Assembly: GCF_012843675.1 (NCBI RefSeq)
Contig: NZ_JABAFO010000017.1
Location: 1 to 35,124 of the forward strand
Direction of reading: 5' to 3'
DNA: 35,124 nt
Source of the DNA: Lactobacillus sp. MRS-253-APC-2B
GTDB lineage: Bacteria; Bacillota; Bacilli; Lactobacillales; Lactobacillaceae
A model generated the notes under the pieces. That model saw only the letters and a program-made list of their open reading frames with translations. It was not told the DNA's origin and did no database searches. This document shows, in pieces, positions 1 through 6,996 of this stretch. A program made the position numbers and the translations under genes. Each line of letters begins with the position of its first letter. Position 1 is the stretch's first letter.

Positions 1-29
1 ATCTTAGTCTCTATGCTGATTTTGGTCAT
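1..29 (-). CDS. Transposase OrfA N-terminus (partial)
   Basis: An ATG on the minus strand at 29 opens nine codons, MTKISIETK, before the window ends. The same nine codons occur at the other end of the window. The start resembles IS3-family OrfA proteins, which begin with a short basic segment ahead of a helix-turn-helix. The only purine-rich stretch upstream, GGGGG, lies in the 3' arm of the terminal hairpin, so translation is probably poor on transcripts entering from outside. The family call rests on nine residues plus IS architecture. Confidence 0.5.
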
Positions 30-34
30 AAAAA

Positions 35-68
35 TACCCCCAAAGTTGTATTTCCAACTTTGGGGGTA
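35..68 (-). terminator. IS-terminal hairpin with T-run, acting as terminator for amtB read-through
   Basis: TACCCCCAAAGTTG (35-48) and its perfect complement (55-68) form a 14-bp stem with a 6-nt loop. On the minus strand the stem is followed by TTTTT. Transcripts leaving amtB enter the IS here, so the hairpin is positioned both to end amtB mRNA and to insulate the transposase gene. Confidence 0.7.
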
Positions 69-140
69 CGGGTCAGTCCCGTTTACCGGAGCTGTCCTTT
101 TTTCATGACTGCGAGTGCAGCAACTTATTCAGATAAGTGG

Positions 141-1370
141 TTAGAGTTGAGGATTCGCCAATGAACCAATCAATTCATGGTGCTCACTGATATCCAGGCC
201 ACGACCTTCATCACGAGCCGAAACCCGAATCGTCATAAAGTGACCCAGAACCTTGACGATTGCCCAGACCATAACGGCCGTTGCAATAATCGTAACCAGG
301 GTTGCCAGCGTTTGAATGCCAAACTGCGTAAAGCCACCGCCCATCAGCAGGCCATCATGAGTAACGACAGGGTTGACCGTGTGAGTGGCAAAAAGGCCAG
401 TCGCGATGCTTCCCCAGATACCGCTGATTCCATGACAGCCAAAGGCATCCAGTGTGTCATCGATTTTTAGACGTGGCTTGATCTTGGTGATAAACCAGCC
501 ACTGATCATGCTCGAGCCGATTCCGATAATCAAGGCTCCGGTCAAGGTAACGTAGCCACAGGCTGGCGTGATGCCAACGAGCCCACACAATACGCCGGTA
601 CAGGTGCCAACTAAAGTCGTGTGTCCTTCAGTATAAATTTCCAGTAATTGCCAAGTAACCATGGCCGCTGCCGCAGCAACTGTCGTCGTTAAGAAAGCCT
701 GCATGGCAATGCTGTTGACGGCCAGCGCGGAACCCGCGTTAAAGCCATCCCAGCCAATCCAAAGCAGGGTCGTTCCCAACAGAACCCAGGACCGATCGGC
801 AGGACCATCAGACGCTTTGGTGTGCAGACGTGGTCCAATCATAGCCGACAGTACCAAGGCTGTGACCCCAGCGTTGATATGAACGACAGTCCCGCCAGCA
901 AAGTCCAGCGTGCCCAGCTTGGACAGCAGACCGCCACCCCAGACCAGGTGTACTAATGGATAGTAGATCAGAATCGACCAACAGATGATAAAGAAGGTTA
1001 AAAACTTAAAACGAACCCGGCCAACGATTGCGCCCACAAACAATGCTGGAGTGATCAGTGCAAACATCATTTCAAAGATTGAGAAGATGCCAACCGGAAT
1101 TTTGCCAGTGGTCAGCTGCTTTAAGTTGGTGCCATGCATCATCAATTGGTGTAGGTTGCCAACAATGGCGCCATCACCGCTGAATGAAAGGGACCAGCCA
1201 ACTGCGACCCAAAGCAGGACAGATAGACCACAGACGAAAAAAACCGACATAAATGTGTTGACGATGTTGCGACTGCTTACCAAGCCACCATAGAAAAACG
1301 CCAGCCCTGGTGTCATTAAGAACACTAAAATGCTGGCAATCATTACGAATAACGTGTTTGCTGTACTCAT
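141..1370 (-). CDS. amtB: Ammonium transporter, Amt family
   Basis: Predicted ammonium/ammonia channel of the Amt/MEP/Rh family, about 409 residues and 11 membrane spans, acting as a trimer in the membrane. The N-terminal MTPGLAFFYGG segment is the usual Amt start. The two pore histidines are present, in GGTVVHINAG (about residue 164) and in CHGISGIWG (about 313). I chose the ATG at 1370, giving MSTANTLFVM, because GGAG lies nine bases upstream; a TTG at 1385 in the same frame has no ribosome binding site. No PII gene (glnK) is adjacent, which is common in lactobacilli. The gene diverges from the MATE gene, and its downstream terminator appears interrupted by the IS. Confidence 0.95.
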   Translation of the reverse strand: MSTANTLFVMIASILVFLMTPGLAFFYGGLVSSRNIVNTFMSVFFVCGLSVLLWVAVGWSLSFSGDGAIVGNLHQLMMHGTNLKQLTTGKIPVGIFSIFEMMFALITPALFVGAIVGRVRFKFLTFFIICWSILIYYPLVHLVWGGGLLSKLGTLDFAGGTVVHINAGVTALVLSAMIGPRLHTKASDGPADRSWVLLGTTLLWIGWDGFNAGSALAVNSIAMQAFLTTTVAAAAAMVTWQLLEIYTEGHTTLVGTCTGVLCGLVGITPACGYVTLTGALIIGIGSSMISGWFITKIKPRLKIDDTLDAFGCHGISGIWGSIATGLFATHTVNPVVTHDGLLMGGGFTQFGIQTLATLVTIIATAVMVWAIVKVLGHFMTIRVSARDEGRGLDISEHHELIGSLANPQL

Positions 1371-1577
1371 TATTGCCATCTCCAATTCTCAAAGCCCTAA
1401 TCATTTTCTTAATGGCAATTAATTTAGACCAATTCTTTTTCAAAAACAATAGCTTAAGTTTGATTCCGAAAAATGAAATAAATTTATTAGACCACGCAAA
1501 CTTAAAAAACGATGAAAACGCTTCACTGTTAACATTTTTCAACCGAAATATGGAATAGACCAATTATAAAAAGATTG

Positions 1578-1606
1578 TTGATCAATCAATGATCATCTAA
1601 AATAAT
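1578..1606 (+). promoter_or_regulatory. Promoter of the MATE gene
   Basis: TTGATC (1578-1583), a 17-base spacer and AATAAT (1601-1606) lie just upstream of the MATE ribosome binding site. The 267-base region between amtB and this gene is A/T rich and must also carry the amtB promoter, which I could not assign. Confidence 0.45.
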
Positions 1607-1637
1607 CAAGATTGTTTTTAAAGAAGGGAGTAAAAAA

Positions 1638-2972
1638 ATGGATCAGCTTTTTGAACGTTCTTCCATTAAGAGAGCTTATTTTACACTGGCAATGCCGGTG
1701 GTTTTAAGTTCAGCCGTTATTATTATCTATAATCTGGTAGACACGTTCTTTGTTTCCCAAACCCAAAATCCTGATCTGGTAGCGGGTGTATCGCAAGGCG
1801 CGCCAGTTTTCAGTCTGTTGGTTGCAATTGGCGACATCTTTGGCTTAGGAGGCAGTTCACTGATTTCGCGGCTGTTTGGCGAAAAGCGTGATCATGAGGC
1901 TCGGCTGGCTTCAGGCTATTGTTTTTACGTTTCGATTATCGTAGGGGTCTTGATGACGATCATCATGGTTGTCTTCCAGACGCCGATTCTGCATCTATTG
2001 GGAGCGACCACGGCTACTTGGCAGTACGCGCGGGAATACTATCTTGTAATTGCGTTTGGCGCGCCATTTATCGTTTTCGGCCTGACGCCAACCAATATTT
2101 TAAGAACTGAAGGGTTGGCCGTGCAGTCAATGACGGCCAGTATGGTCGGAACGATTTTTAATATTATTTTGAATCCAATCTTTATTTTTCCTTGCGGTTT
2201 AGGAGCTGCGGGTTCGGCATTAGCCACGGTCGTCAGCAATGTTATTGGCGATGCTTTGATGATTTATTATTTAAATACGAAAAGTCAAAAACTAACGACC
2301 TCAATTCATGAAGTTAAGTTGAGTCCGGCACTGCAAAAAGAGATCTATACGATCGGGATTCCGGCCTCGATTACCAATATTATGGTTATGTTTTCAATGG
2401 CCTTGACGAATCGCTATTTGATTGGCTATGGTTCGACCAGCGTAGCGGCGATGGGGATTGCTACCAAGATTAATACTATTATCTTTATGGTGATGGTTGG
2501 CTTTGCTTTTGGTGCCCAGCCACTGATTGGTTATACGTATGGTGCCAAAAATCAGAAACGGTTTAATGAAGCCGTGCGTTTTGATATATTGGTCGTCGTT
2601 GTTTTTGGTGTCGTGGCAACGCTTTTGATGATGCTGGCGGCTCCTTTGATCATTCGTTTATTTATGAAGGACCAGACCGTGATCAGTGAAGGCACGACCA
2701 TGATTCGCTGGTTGGCCAGTTCGACAACGTTGGGTGGCTGTATTTTGGTATTTACGACGATGTTTCAGTCAATGGGCAAAGCAGTCCCTGCGTTTTGGCT
2801 GTCAGTATCACGGCAAGGATTGATCTTCTTGGTCTGCATCATAGTTCTGCATCAGTTGTTTGGCTATTGGGGAATCGTTTCAGCTCAAGCGGCATCTGAC
2901 GTTTTGACGTTGCTGCTGGCTGTTTTGATGTGGCAAAAGAATCGACCGCATTTTAGTAAAGAAAATCATTAA
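1638..2972 (+). CDS. MATE family efflux transporter
   Basis: Multidrug and toxic compound extrusion protein of 444 residues, a typical length, with about 12 hydrophobic spans arranged as two MatE halves. The start MDQLFERSSIKRAYFTLAMPVVLSSAVIIIYNLVDTFFV is characteristic of bacterial MATE proteins, as is the internal repeat of the P-x-x-x-x-x-x-x-x-x-N-x-x-D-x-F pattern. MATE proteins exchange cationic or organic substrates for Na+ or H+; the substrate cannot be read here. AAGGGAG lies seven bases before the ATG. It stands alone, with an amtB gene diverging on the left and an independently promoted reductase gene on the right. Confidence 0.92.
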   Translation: MDQLFERSSIKRAYFTLAMPVVLSSAVIIIYNLVDTFFVSQTQNPDLVAGVSQGAPVFSLLVAIGDIFGLGGSSLISRLFGEKRDHEARLASGYCFYVSIIVGVLMTIIMVVFQTPILHLLGATTATWQYAREYYLVIAFGAPFIVFGLTPTNILRTEGLAVQSMTASMVGTIFNIILNPIFIFPCGLGAAGSALATVVSNVIGDALMIYYLNTKSQKLTTSIHEVKLSPALQKEIYTIGIPASITNIMVMFSMALTNRYLIGYGSTSVAAMGIATKINTIIFMVMVGFAFGAQPLIGYTYGAKNQKRFNEAVRFDILVVVVFGVVATLLMMLAAPLIIRLFMKDQTVISEGTTMIRWLASSTTLGGCILVFTTMFQSMGKAVPAFWLSVSRQGLIFLVCIIVLHQLFGYWGIVSAQAASDVLTLLLAVLMWQKNRPHFSKENH

Positions 2973-2992
2973 AAATTTTACCAAGACGGCTT

Positions 2993-3022
2993 TTGATTCC
3001 GGCATGATTTTAACCTTATAAT
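2993..3022 (+). promoter_or_regulatory. Sigma-A type promoter of the aldo/keto reductase
   Basis: TTGATT (2993-2998), an 18-base spacer and a perfect TATAAT (3017-3022). Immediately downstream, around the likely start of transcription, lies a small palindrome GTACT-TAT-AGTAC (3023-3035) that could be an operator. Confidence 0.6.
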
Positions 3023-3064
3023 GTACTTATAGTACCGAAACGCAGCTAAGAAAGAAGGGTTATG

Positions 3065-3934
3065 ATGAAAAATCAGTTAACGAGCGTAACTTCAATGCGT
3101 CGCTTAAACAATGGTGTTGAAATTCCATGCGTCGGTTATGGTACGTTTAGAACACCGGAATCAGTGGCTAAACAGTCAGTTATGGATGCGATTGATTTGG
3201 GCTATCGGCATATTGATACGGCTGCAGTTTATGAAAATGAAGTCGGTGTGGGTCAAGGAATCGCGGCTTCAGGCGTTGCGCGTGAAGAACTCTTTGTTAC
3301 CAGCAAGCTTTGGAATACCGAGCGTGGCTATGAAAAAACAAAAGCTGCCTTTCAAGCAACCTTAGATCGTTTAAAACTTGATTATCTGGACCTTTATTTG
3401 ATTCATTGGCCAGCCAACGAAAAACAGTTTGGTCAGGATGCCAAAAAGCTGAATGCTGAAACCTGGCGGGCAATGGAAGATCTTTACAATGAAGGCAAGA
3501 TTCGAGCAATTGGCGTTTCGAACTTTTTGCCGCATCACGTTAAAACGTTGATGAAAACAGCCAGGATCAAGCCAATGGTCGACCAGATCGAAGTTCATCC
3601 AGGATGGCCACAGACAGAAACGGTTCAATGGCTGCAAGCACAGGATATTCTGGTTGAAGGCTGGGGTCCATTAGGTGGTCAGGGAGCTAAAGTCTTAGTT
3701 AACGATACGATGAAAGAAATTGCCAAAGCTCATGGCAAGTCAACGGCTCAGATTGCGTTGCGTTGGGAATTGCAGCAAGGCGTTTTGCCACTGCCAAAGT
3801 CGGTTCATCGCGAACGCTCAGCCCAAAATATGGAAATCTTTGACTTTGAGCTTTCAGAGTCTGAAATGCAGATGATTCAAGCGTTGCCAAATCTTGGTGG
3901 GCAATGTGCTAAACCTGATGAGGTAGATTTTTAA
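3065..3934 (+). CDS. Aldo/keto reductase
   Basis: NAD(P)H-dependent cytosolic oxidoreductase of about 289 residues, the usual length for the family. The catalytic tetrad is visible: Asp and Tyr in RHIDTAAVYENE (about 51 and 56), Lys in VTSKLWN (81) and His in LIHWP (114). The C-terminal part carries the nucleotide-binding LPKS motif. It most resembles the 2,5-diketo-gluconate/glyoxal reductase type in Firmicutes; the physiological carbonyl substrate is unknown. Two ATGs are adjacent (3062 and 3065); the second has better spacing from AAGAAGGG. It has its own promoter and terminator, so it is monocistronic. Confidence 0.93.
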   Translation: MKNQLTSVTSMRRLNNGVEIPCVGYGTFRTPESVAKQSVMDAIDLGYRHIDTAAVYENEVGVGQGIAASGVAREELFVTSKLWNTERGYEKTKAAFQATLDRLKLDYLDLYLIHWPANEKQFGQDAKKLNAETWRAMEDLYNEGKIRAIGVSNFLPHHVKTLMKTARIKPMVDQIEVHPGWPQTETVQWLQAQDILVEGWGPLGGQGAKVLVNDTMKEIAKAHGKSTAQIALRWELQQGVLPLPKSVHRERSAQNMEIFDFELSESEMQMIQALPNLGGQCAKPDEVDF

Positions 3935-3943
3935 TTGTTGACT

Positions 3944-3979
3944 AAAAAGACATTCCGTAATGGTGCGGAATGTCTTTTT
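3944..3979. terminator. Bidirectional intrinsic terminator
   Basis: AAAAAGACATTCCG (3944-3957) pairs perfectly with 3966-3979 around an 8-base loop, with A5 before and T5 after. It serves the aldo/keto reductase on the plus strand and the ABC importer operon on the minus strand. Confidence 0.88.
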
Positions 3980-3992
3980 GACTGTCATTATT

Positions 3993-4757
3993 TTACATTT
4001 CAAAGTAGGCATACAGATCGTCAATCGTTAACTTAGCTTTTGCGGCTGCATTGTAATCGGCTTTGATCTGACCATCTTTTAAAACGATCAGCCGGTTGCC
4101 GTATTTGAGAGCATCTTCCATATGGTGGGTAATCATTAAGGCTGTCAGATGATCTTCGGTGATGCGTTGATTGGTAGCGTGCAGCAGATTGCGTGCCGTA
4201 TGTGGATCTAAGGCGGCGGTGTGCTCATCAAGCAACAGAATATCTGGTCGTTTAAGCGTAGCCATCAAAAAGCTCAGTGCCTGCCTTTGCCCGCCAGAAA
4301 GTGCTCCGGTTGGTGTAGTCATACGATTTTCCAAGCCATTGTTCATTTGAGCGGCCAGCTTGGTAAATTCTGGCATTTGCTGTTTTAAACGACGTGGAAT
4401 CAAGTGCCGACGTTCACCACGTTTGGAAGCCAGCAGCATATTTTCAGCAACCGTCATGCGGGGTGCCGTGCCCAGCTTAGGGTCTTGAAAAACGCGGGCT
4501 AAAAAAGCAGTACGCTGTTCTTCAGTTGTTTTGGTAATGTCAGCGCCGGCATGAAAAATCTGGCCCGCATCGGCTTTAAGGTTGCCGCCAATAACATTGA
4601 AAAGAGTCGACTTACCAGCACCGTTCGTCCCGACGATGGTAATGAAGTCGCCGGCATTGATGGTCAGATTGATACCCTTTAAAATCGTAGTTTCATTGGT
4701 AGTACCTGGATTAACGATGGTTTTGACGTTTTTTAGCTCAAGCATTGGTTCAGTCAT
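3993..4757 (-). CDS. ABC importer ATPase, TrpXYZ-like system
   Basis: ATP-binding subunit of 254 residues. Walker A is GTNGAGKST (43-51), the ABC signature is LSGGQ (153-157), Walker B is ILLLDE (173-178), and a switch His occurs in MITHHMEDA. It is the last gene of a three-gene operon with permease and binding protein, and its start overlaps the permease stop by 8 bases. The binding-protein family (ABC_sub_bind, PF04392) and permease type match systems proposed to import tryptophan or other amino acids in lactic acid bacteria. The Walker B Glu is followed by His-Thr (DEHTAALDP), a normal variation. Confidence 0.9.
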   Translation of the reverse strand: MTEPMLELKNVKTIVNPGTTNETTILKGINLTINAGDFITIVGTNGAGKSTLFNVIGGNLKADAGQIFHAGADITKTTEEQRTAFLARVFQDPKLGTAPRMTVAENMLLASKRGERRHLIPRRLKQQMPEFTKLAAQMNNGLENRMTTPTGALSGGQRQALSFLMATLKRPDILLLDEHTAALDPHTARNLLHATNQRITEDHLTALMITHHMEDALKYGNRLIVLKDGQIKADYNAAAKAKLTIDDLYAYFEM

Positions 4758-5649
4758 TGGTTGCGACCCCCTTAAAGAATGGCTTGCGAATGTGGAACAG
4801 CTTGTCCAATTGTGGCAGCATCATGCAGAGCGCCAGGACGATTGAAGAAATCAAGTTGAGGTCGTTAGCGCTAAAGCCTAGTTGCAGTACGGCCAACAGG
4901 ATCAGTCGGTAGATGATGCTCCCTAAGGTTACGGCAACCAGCCGCTGTGACAGCGTCAGCTCGCCAAAGGCCACTTCGCCGATGATAATTGAGGCCAGGG
5001 CAATGACGATCGTCCCAATCCCCATGTTGACATCAGCATAGCCATTGCTTTGAGCAACCAGTGCCCCACAAAGGCCAACCAGACCATTTGAAATCATCAA
5101 GCCAACATTGATCGTGGCATCGGTGTGGATTCCCAGCGATTTGGCCATCACGGGATTGTCGCCGGTTGCGATAAATGACTGGCCGTAGTCGGTATCCAAG
5201 AAAAAGATCAGCAGGAGCGTGATAATGAAAATTACGATCATGCCTAAAACGACACTGTCAAAATATTGGGGCAGCGAGGTCATAAACGATCCAGAAAAAA
5301 GCGTCTTCTTTCCCAGCAGCGAGATGTTTGATTTGCCCATGATACGCAGGTTGACTGAGTAGGCAGCCGTCATGGTTAAGATACCAGCCAACAGGAACGG
5401 AATCTTGCCTTTGGTGTACAGTAGCCCAGTCACCAGGCCTGCCAGCATGCCGGCACCAAAGGCCAGTAGAGTGGATACAATCGGTGAAAAGCCATTGCTG
5501 ATGGCAGTTACGGCTACGGCAGCTCCAAGTGGGAAGGTGCCTTCAACCGTCATGTCAGCCAGATTTAGAATACGGAAGGTCAGGTACAGTCCCAACCCCA
5601 GCAGAGCCCATAACAGACCCTGTCCAATTGCAGATACGATCAGATTCAT
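4750..5649 (-). CDS. ABC importer permease, TrpXYZ-like system
   Basis: Membrane subunit of 299 residues with about eight to nine hydrophobic spans, of the branched-chain amino acid/ribose permease superfamily (PF02653 type). The start MNLIVSAIGQGLLWALLGLGLYLTFRILNLADMTVEGTF resembles permeases paired with ABC_sub_bind proteins. Its ATG overlaps the stop of the binding-protein gene in an ATGA motif, indicating translational coupling. It is expected to form a homodimer with the ATPase encoded next. Confidence 0.9.
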   Translation of the reverse strand: MNLIVSAIGQGLLWALLGLGLYLTFRILNLADMTVEGTFPLGAAVAVTAISNGFSPIVSTLLAFGAGMLAGLVTGLLYTKGKIPFLLAGILTMTAAYSVNLRIMGKSNISLLGKKTLFSGSFMTSLPQYFDSVVLGMIVIFIITLLLIFFLDTDYGQSFIATGDNPVMAKSLGIHTDATINVGLMISNGLVGLCGALVAQSNGYADVNMGIGTIVIALASIIIGEVAFGELTLSQRLVAVTLGSIIYRLILLAVLQLGFSANDLNLISSIVLALCMMLPQLDKLFHIRKPFFKGVATND

Positions 5650-6638
5650 TTGATTACCTCCCCATATTTTTCGGCTTCACGCTGGAAACTGGCTGGTACG
5701 TGCAGACCAAGTTTGCGTGCTTGTTTCAGATTTAGTACGGGTTCGCCGTGACGGATATATTTGATGGCGGTCGTTGATGGCTTTTTCTTGCCTTTCAAAA
5801 TGTCGGCCGTCAATTTACCGCCTTCAACGCCCAGTTTGTATTGATTGATGCTGTAAGTGGCGACCCCGCCTTGCTTAACCATCGTATCAACGGCTGGGAA
5901 AACCGGTTTATTAACGGCATTGGCATTTTTGACCAGTGTCTGCATCGCGCCGGCAATCGTGTTGTCAGTTGGTACGATTACAGCATCAACCTCGCTCAGC
6001 ATCTGCTGCGAGACCTGATTTAAGTCATTGCTGTTGGAAATGGAGTAAGCCTTCAGATTTAAGTGCATCTGCTTGGCGTACTTCATAAATTCTTTATATT
6101 CAGTAACCGCGGAACTGTCGCTGGAAGTGTAGATGATCCCTAACGTCTTGGCGTGCGGCATGAACTTGTGAACCAGTTGCAGCTGTTCTTTAACTGGCGC
6201 TTGGTCCGAGATCCCAGTGATGTTGCCGCCTGGACGCTTGTTGTTCTTAACCAGGCCGGCACTTTGTGGATTGGTTACGGCACCTAAGACGATTGGAATC
6301 TTTTTGGTTGAGTTGGCCAGTGCCTGTGAGGCTGGCGTCGTAATCCCAAACAGAACCGTTGAGTTTTCATTAACCAGCTTGTTGGCCATGGTTTTTAGAT
6401 TGCTTTGATCACCGTTGGCATTTTGATAGTCGATCGTAATGTTTTTGCCGTTGTGATAGCCCTCTTCGGCCAATCCATGGACAAATCCTTTATAGATCTG
6501 ATCCAAAGCTGGGTGATGCATCAAGGTCAAGACCCCGACCTTAGGCTTTGATTGCTTGATGATGCCGCCATTTTCCTTGAAGTAGGCGACTCCAAGAAAC
6601 GTAAGTAAAATGGCGATTACGGTATACATTCTTTTCAT
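5646..6638 (-). CDS. ABC importer substrate-binding protein, TrpX-like
   Basis: Extracytoplasmic binding protein of 330 residues in the ABC_sub_bind family (PF04392). It starts with a membrane anchor, MKRMYTVIAILLTFLGVAYF, without a lipobox cysteine. Two Rossmann-like lobes follow: KPKVGVLTLMHHPALDQIYKG opens the first, and the mid-protein motif IPIVLGAVTNPQSAGLV is highly characteristic of TrpX-type proteins. I chose the ATG at 6638, with AAGGTGG about nine bases upstream. The open frame extends to 6782, but that part runs through two terminators and is not translated. Substrate tryptophan is inferred from the family and from the leader-peptide Trp codon, not proven. Confidence 0.9.
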   Translation of the reverse strand: MKRMYTVIAILLTFLGVAYFKENGGIIKQSKPKVGVLTLMHHPALDQIYKGFVHGLAEEGYHNGKNITIDYQNANGDQSNLKTMANKLVNENSTVLFGITTPASQALANSTKKIPIVLGAVTNPQSAGLVKNNKRPGGNITGISDQAPVKEQLQLVHKFMPHAKTLGIIYTSSDSSAVTEYKEFMKYAKQMHLNLKAYSISNSNDLNQVSQQMLSEVDAVIVPTDNTIAGAMQTLVKNANAVNKPVFPAVDTMVKQGGVATYSINQYKLGVEGGKLTADILKGKKKPSTTAIKYIRHGEPVLNLKQARKLGLHVPASFQREAEKYGEVIK

Positions 6639-6691
6639 GGTGATTTGCCACCTTTCCGAAACCTTTGAATGATTGCTAAACGATAAAATAA

Positions 6692-6721
6692 AAGAGGAAG
6701 CCAGTCTGCAGGCTTCCTCTT
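6692..6721 (-). terminator. Leader terminator 2 of the TrpX-like operon
   Basis: On the minus strand, AAGAGGAAGCC (6721-6711) pairs perfectly with GGCTTCCTCTT (6702-6692) around an 8-base loop and is followed by TTATTTTA. It lies about 54 bases upstream of the binding-protein ATG, so transcription must pass it for the operon to be expressed. The segment AAGCCTGCA spanning its 5' arm and loop repeats the 5' arm of terminator 1 and can pair instead with the 3' arm of terminator 1. Confidence 0.8.
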
Positions 6722-6732
6722 GGGAAAATAAA

Positions 6733-6760
6733 AAGCCTGCATGTGGTTCCATGCAGGCTT
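6733..6760 (-). terminator. Leader terminator 1 of the TrpX-like operon
   Basis: On the minus strand, AAGCCTGCATG (6760-6750) pairs perfectly with CATGCAGGCTT (6743-6733), with a 6-base loop, and is followed by TTTTATTTT. It is a strong intrinsic terminator between the leader peptide and the structural genes. Its 3' arm TGCAGGCTT is complementary over nine bases to 6715-6707 inside terminator 2, giving an alternative fold that would disable both. Confidence 0.82.
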
Positions 6761-6772
6761 GTATTATGAAAT

Positions 6773-6835
6773 AAGCCGGCACAGAATGGATCTGACTTCC
6801 CAGACCGCATTCTGTGCGATCTGAGTTACCGGCTT
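6773..6835 (-). promoter_or_regulatory. Long leader hairpin overlapping the leader-peptide 3' end
   Basis: On the minus strand, an outer stem pairs AAGCCG (6835-6830, codons 13-15 of the leader peptide) with CGGCTT (6778-6773). A perfect 10-bp inner stem pairs GCACAGAATG (6817-6808) with CATTCTGTGC (6788-6779). An apical stem pairs GGTCTG with CAGATC (6794-6789). A second CAGATC at 6823-6818 can compete for GGTCTG. A ribosome held at the Trp codon would cover the AAGCCG arm and release CGGCTT, which has limited complementarity (GGCTT with AAGCC) to the 5' arm of terminator 1. Confidence 0.55.
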
Positions 6836-6873
6836 TGCCAACGAATATTCAGTTGGATGCGGTTGTAACTCAT
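6826..6873 (-). CDS. Leader peptide MSYNRIQLNIRWQSR with a single Trp codon
   Basis: This 15-codon ORF has an excellent ribosome binding site, AAAGGAG, eight bases before its ATG, about 29 bases downstream of the predicted transcription start. It ends in TAA at 6826. Residue 12 is the only tryptophan (TGG at 6840-6838), and codons 13-15 form one arm of the following hairpin. The position, size, strong start signal and two terminators downstream are those of a translated attenuator leader. No T-box core is visible in this leader, although T-boxes are the usual control for tryptophan transporters in Firmicutes. A role in sensing Trp is an inference; sensing of another residue or of a ribosome-stalling ligand is possible. 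Confidence 0.6.
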   Translation of the reverse strand: MSYNRIQLNIRWQSR

Positions 6874-6908
6874 GTGCTTATCTCCTTTCGCGTGTTTGAT
6901 TGTTTTAA

Positions 6909-6938
6909 AGTATAATCAGTATCACGATCGTTTGTCAA
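6909..6938 (-). promoter_or_regulatory. Promoter of the TrpX-like leader/operon
   Basis: On the minus strand, a perfect TTGACA (6938-6933), an 18-base spacer and TATACT (6914-6909). Transcription should start near 6902, giving a leader of about 264 nt before the binding-protein ATG. The plus strand of this region also holds TTGTCA (6932-6937) with TTATGA 17 bases later, a weak candidate for sufS. Confidence 0.75.
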
Positions 6939-6996
6939 CACAAAAATTAAATTTTTATGAGTTTTTCCTAGTGTTTTTTTAAAGAAGGCGAATCAA

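Larger units (their letters stand above)
1..77 (-). mobile_element. Left end of an IS3-like insertion sequence (partial, reading out of the window)
   Basis: These 77 bases are an exact reverse complement of the last 77 bases (35048-35124). Read on the minus strand, the element begins at 75 with TGACCCGTACCCCCAAAG, has a 14-bp perfect stem (68-55 with 48-35) and a TTTTT run, then an ATG at 29 that opens a frame reading MTKISIETK to the window edge. A TG terminus and an OrfA beginning M(T/S)K-S-E-K are usual in IS150-group IS3 elements, so the family is an inference from known IS architecture. Only 75 bp of the element is present; bases 76-77 are flank shared with the other copy. Confidence 0.7.

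Noticed and set aside
177-1293. Plus-strand frames antisense to amtB
   Set aside because: They are complements of a well-conserved gene, with no ribosome binding sites and no protein-like composition.
1513-1525. cre site TGAAAACGCTTCA between amtB and the MATE gene
   Set aside because: It is one base short of the cre palindrome TGAAANCGNTTTCA, so the half-sites are out of register.
6639-6782. N-terminal extension of the TrpX-like binding protein
   Set aside because: The frame stays open, but the segment is formed by two terminators and the good ribosome binding site and signal anchor start at 6638.
6639-6902. T-box riboswitch upstream of the TrpX-like operon
   Set aside because: No AGGGTGGNACCGCG core or stem I landmarks; the nearest sequence (TGGAACCAC) is the loop of a terminator. 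A translated leader peptide explains the region better.
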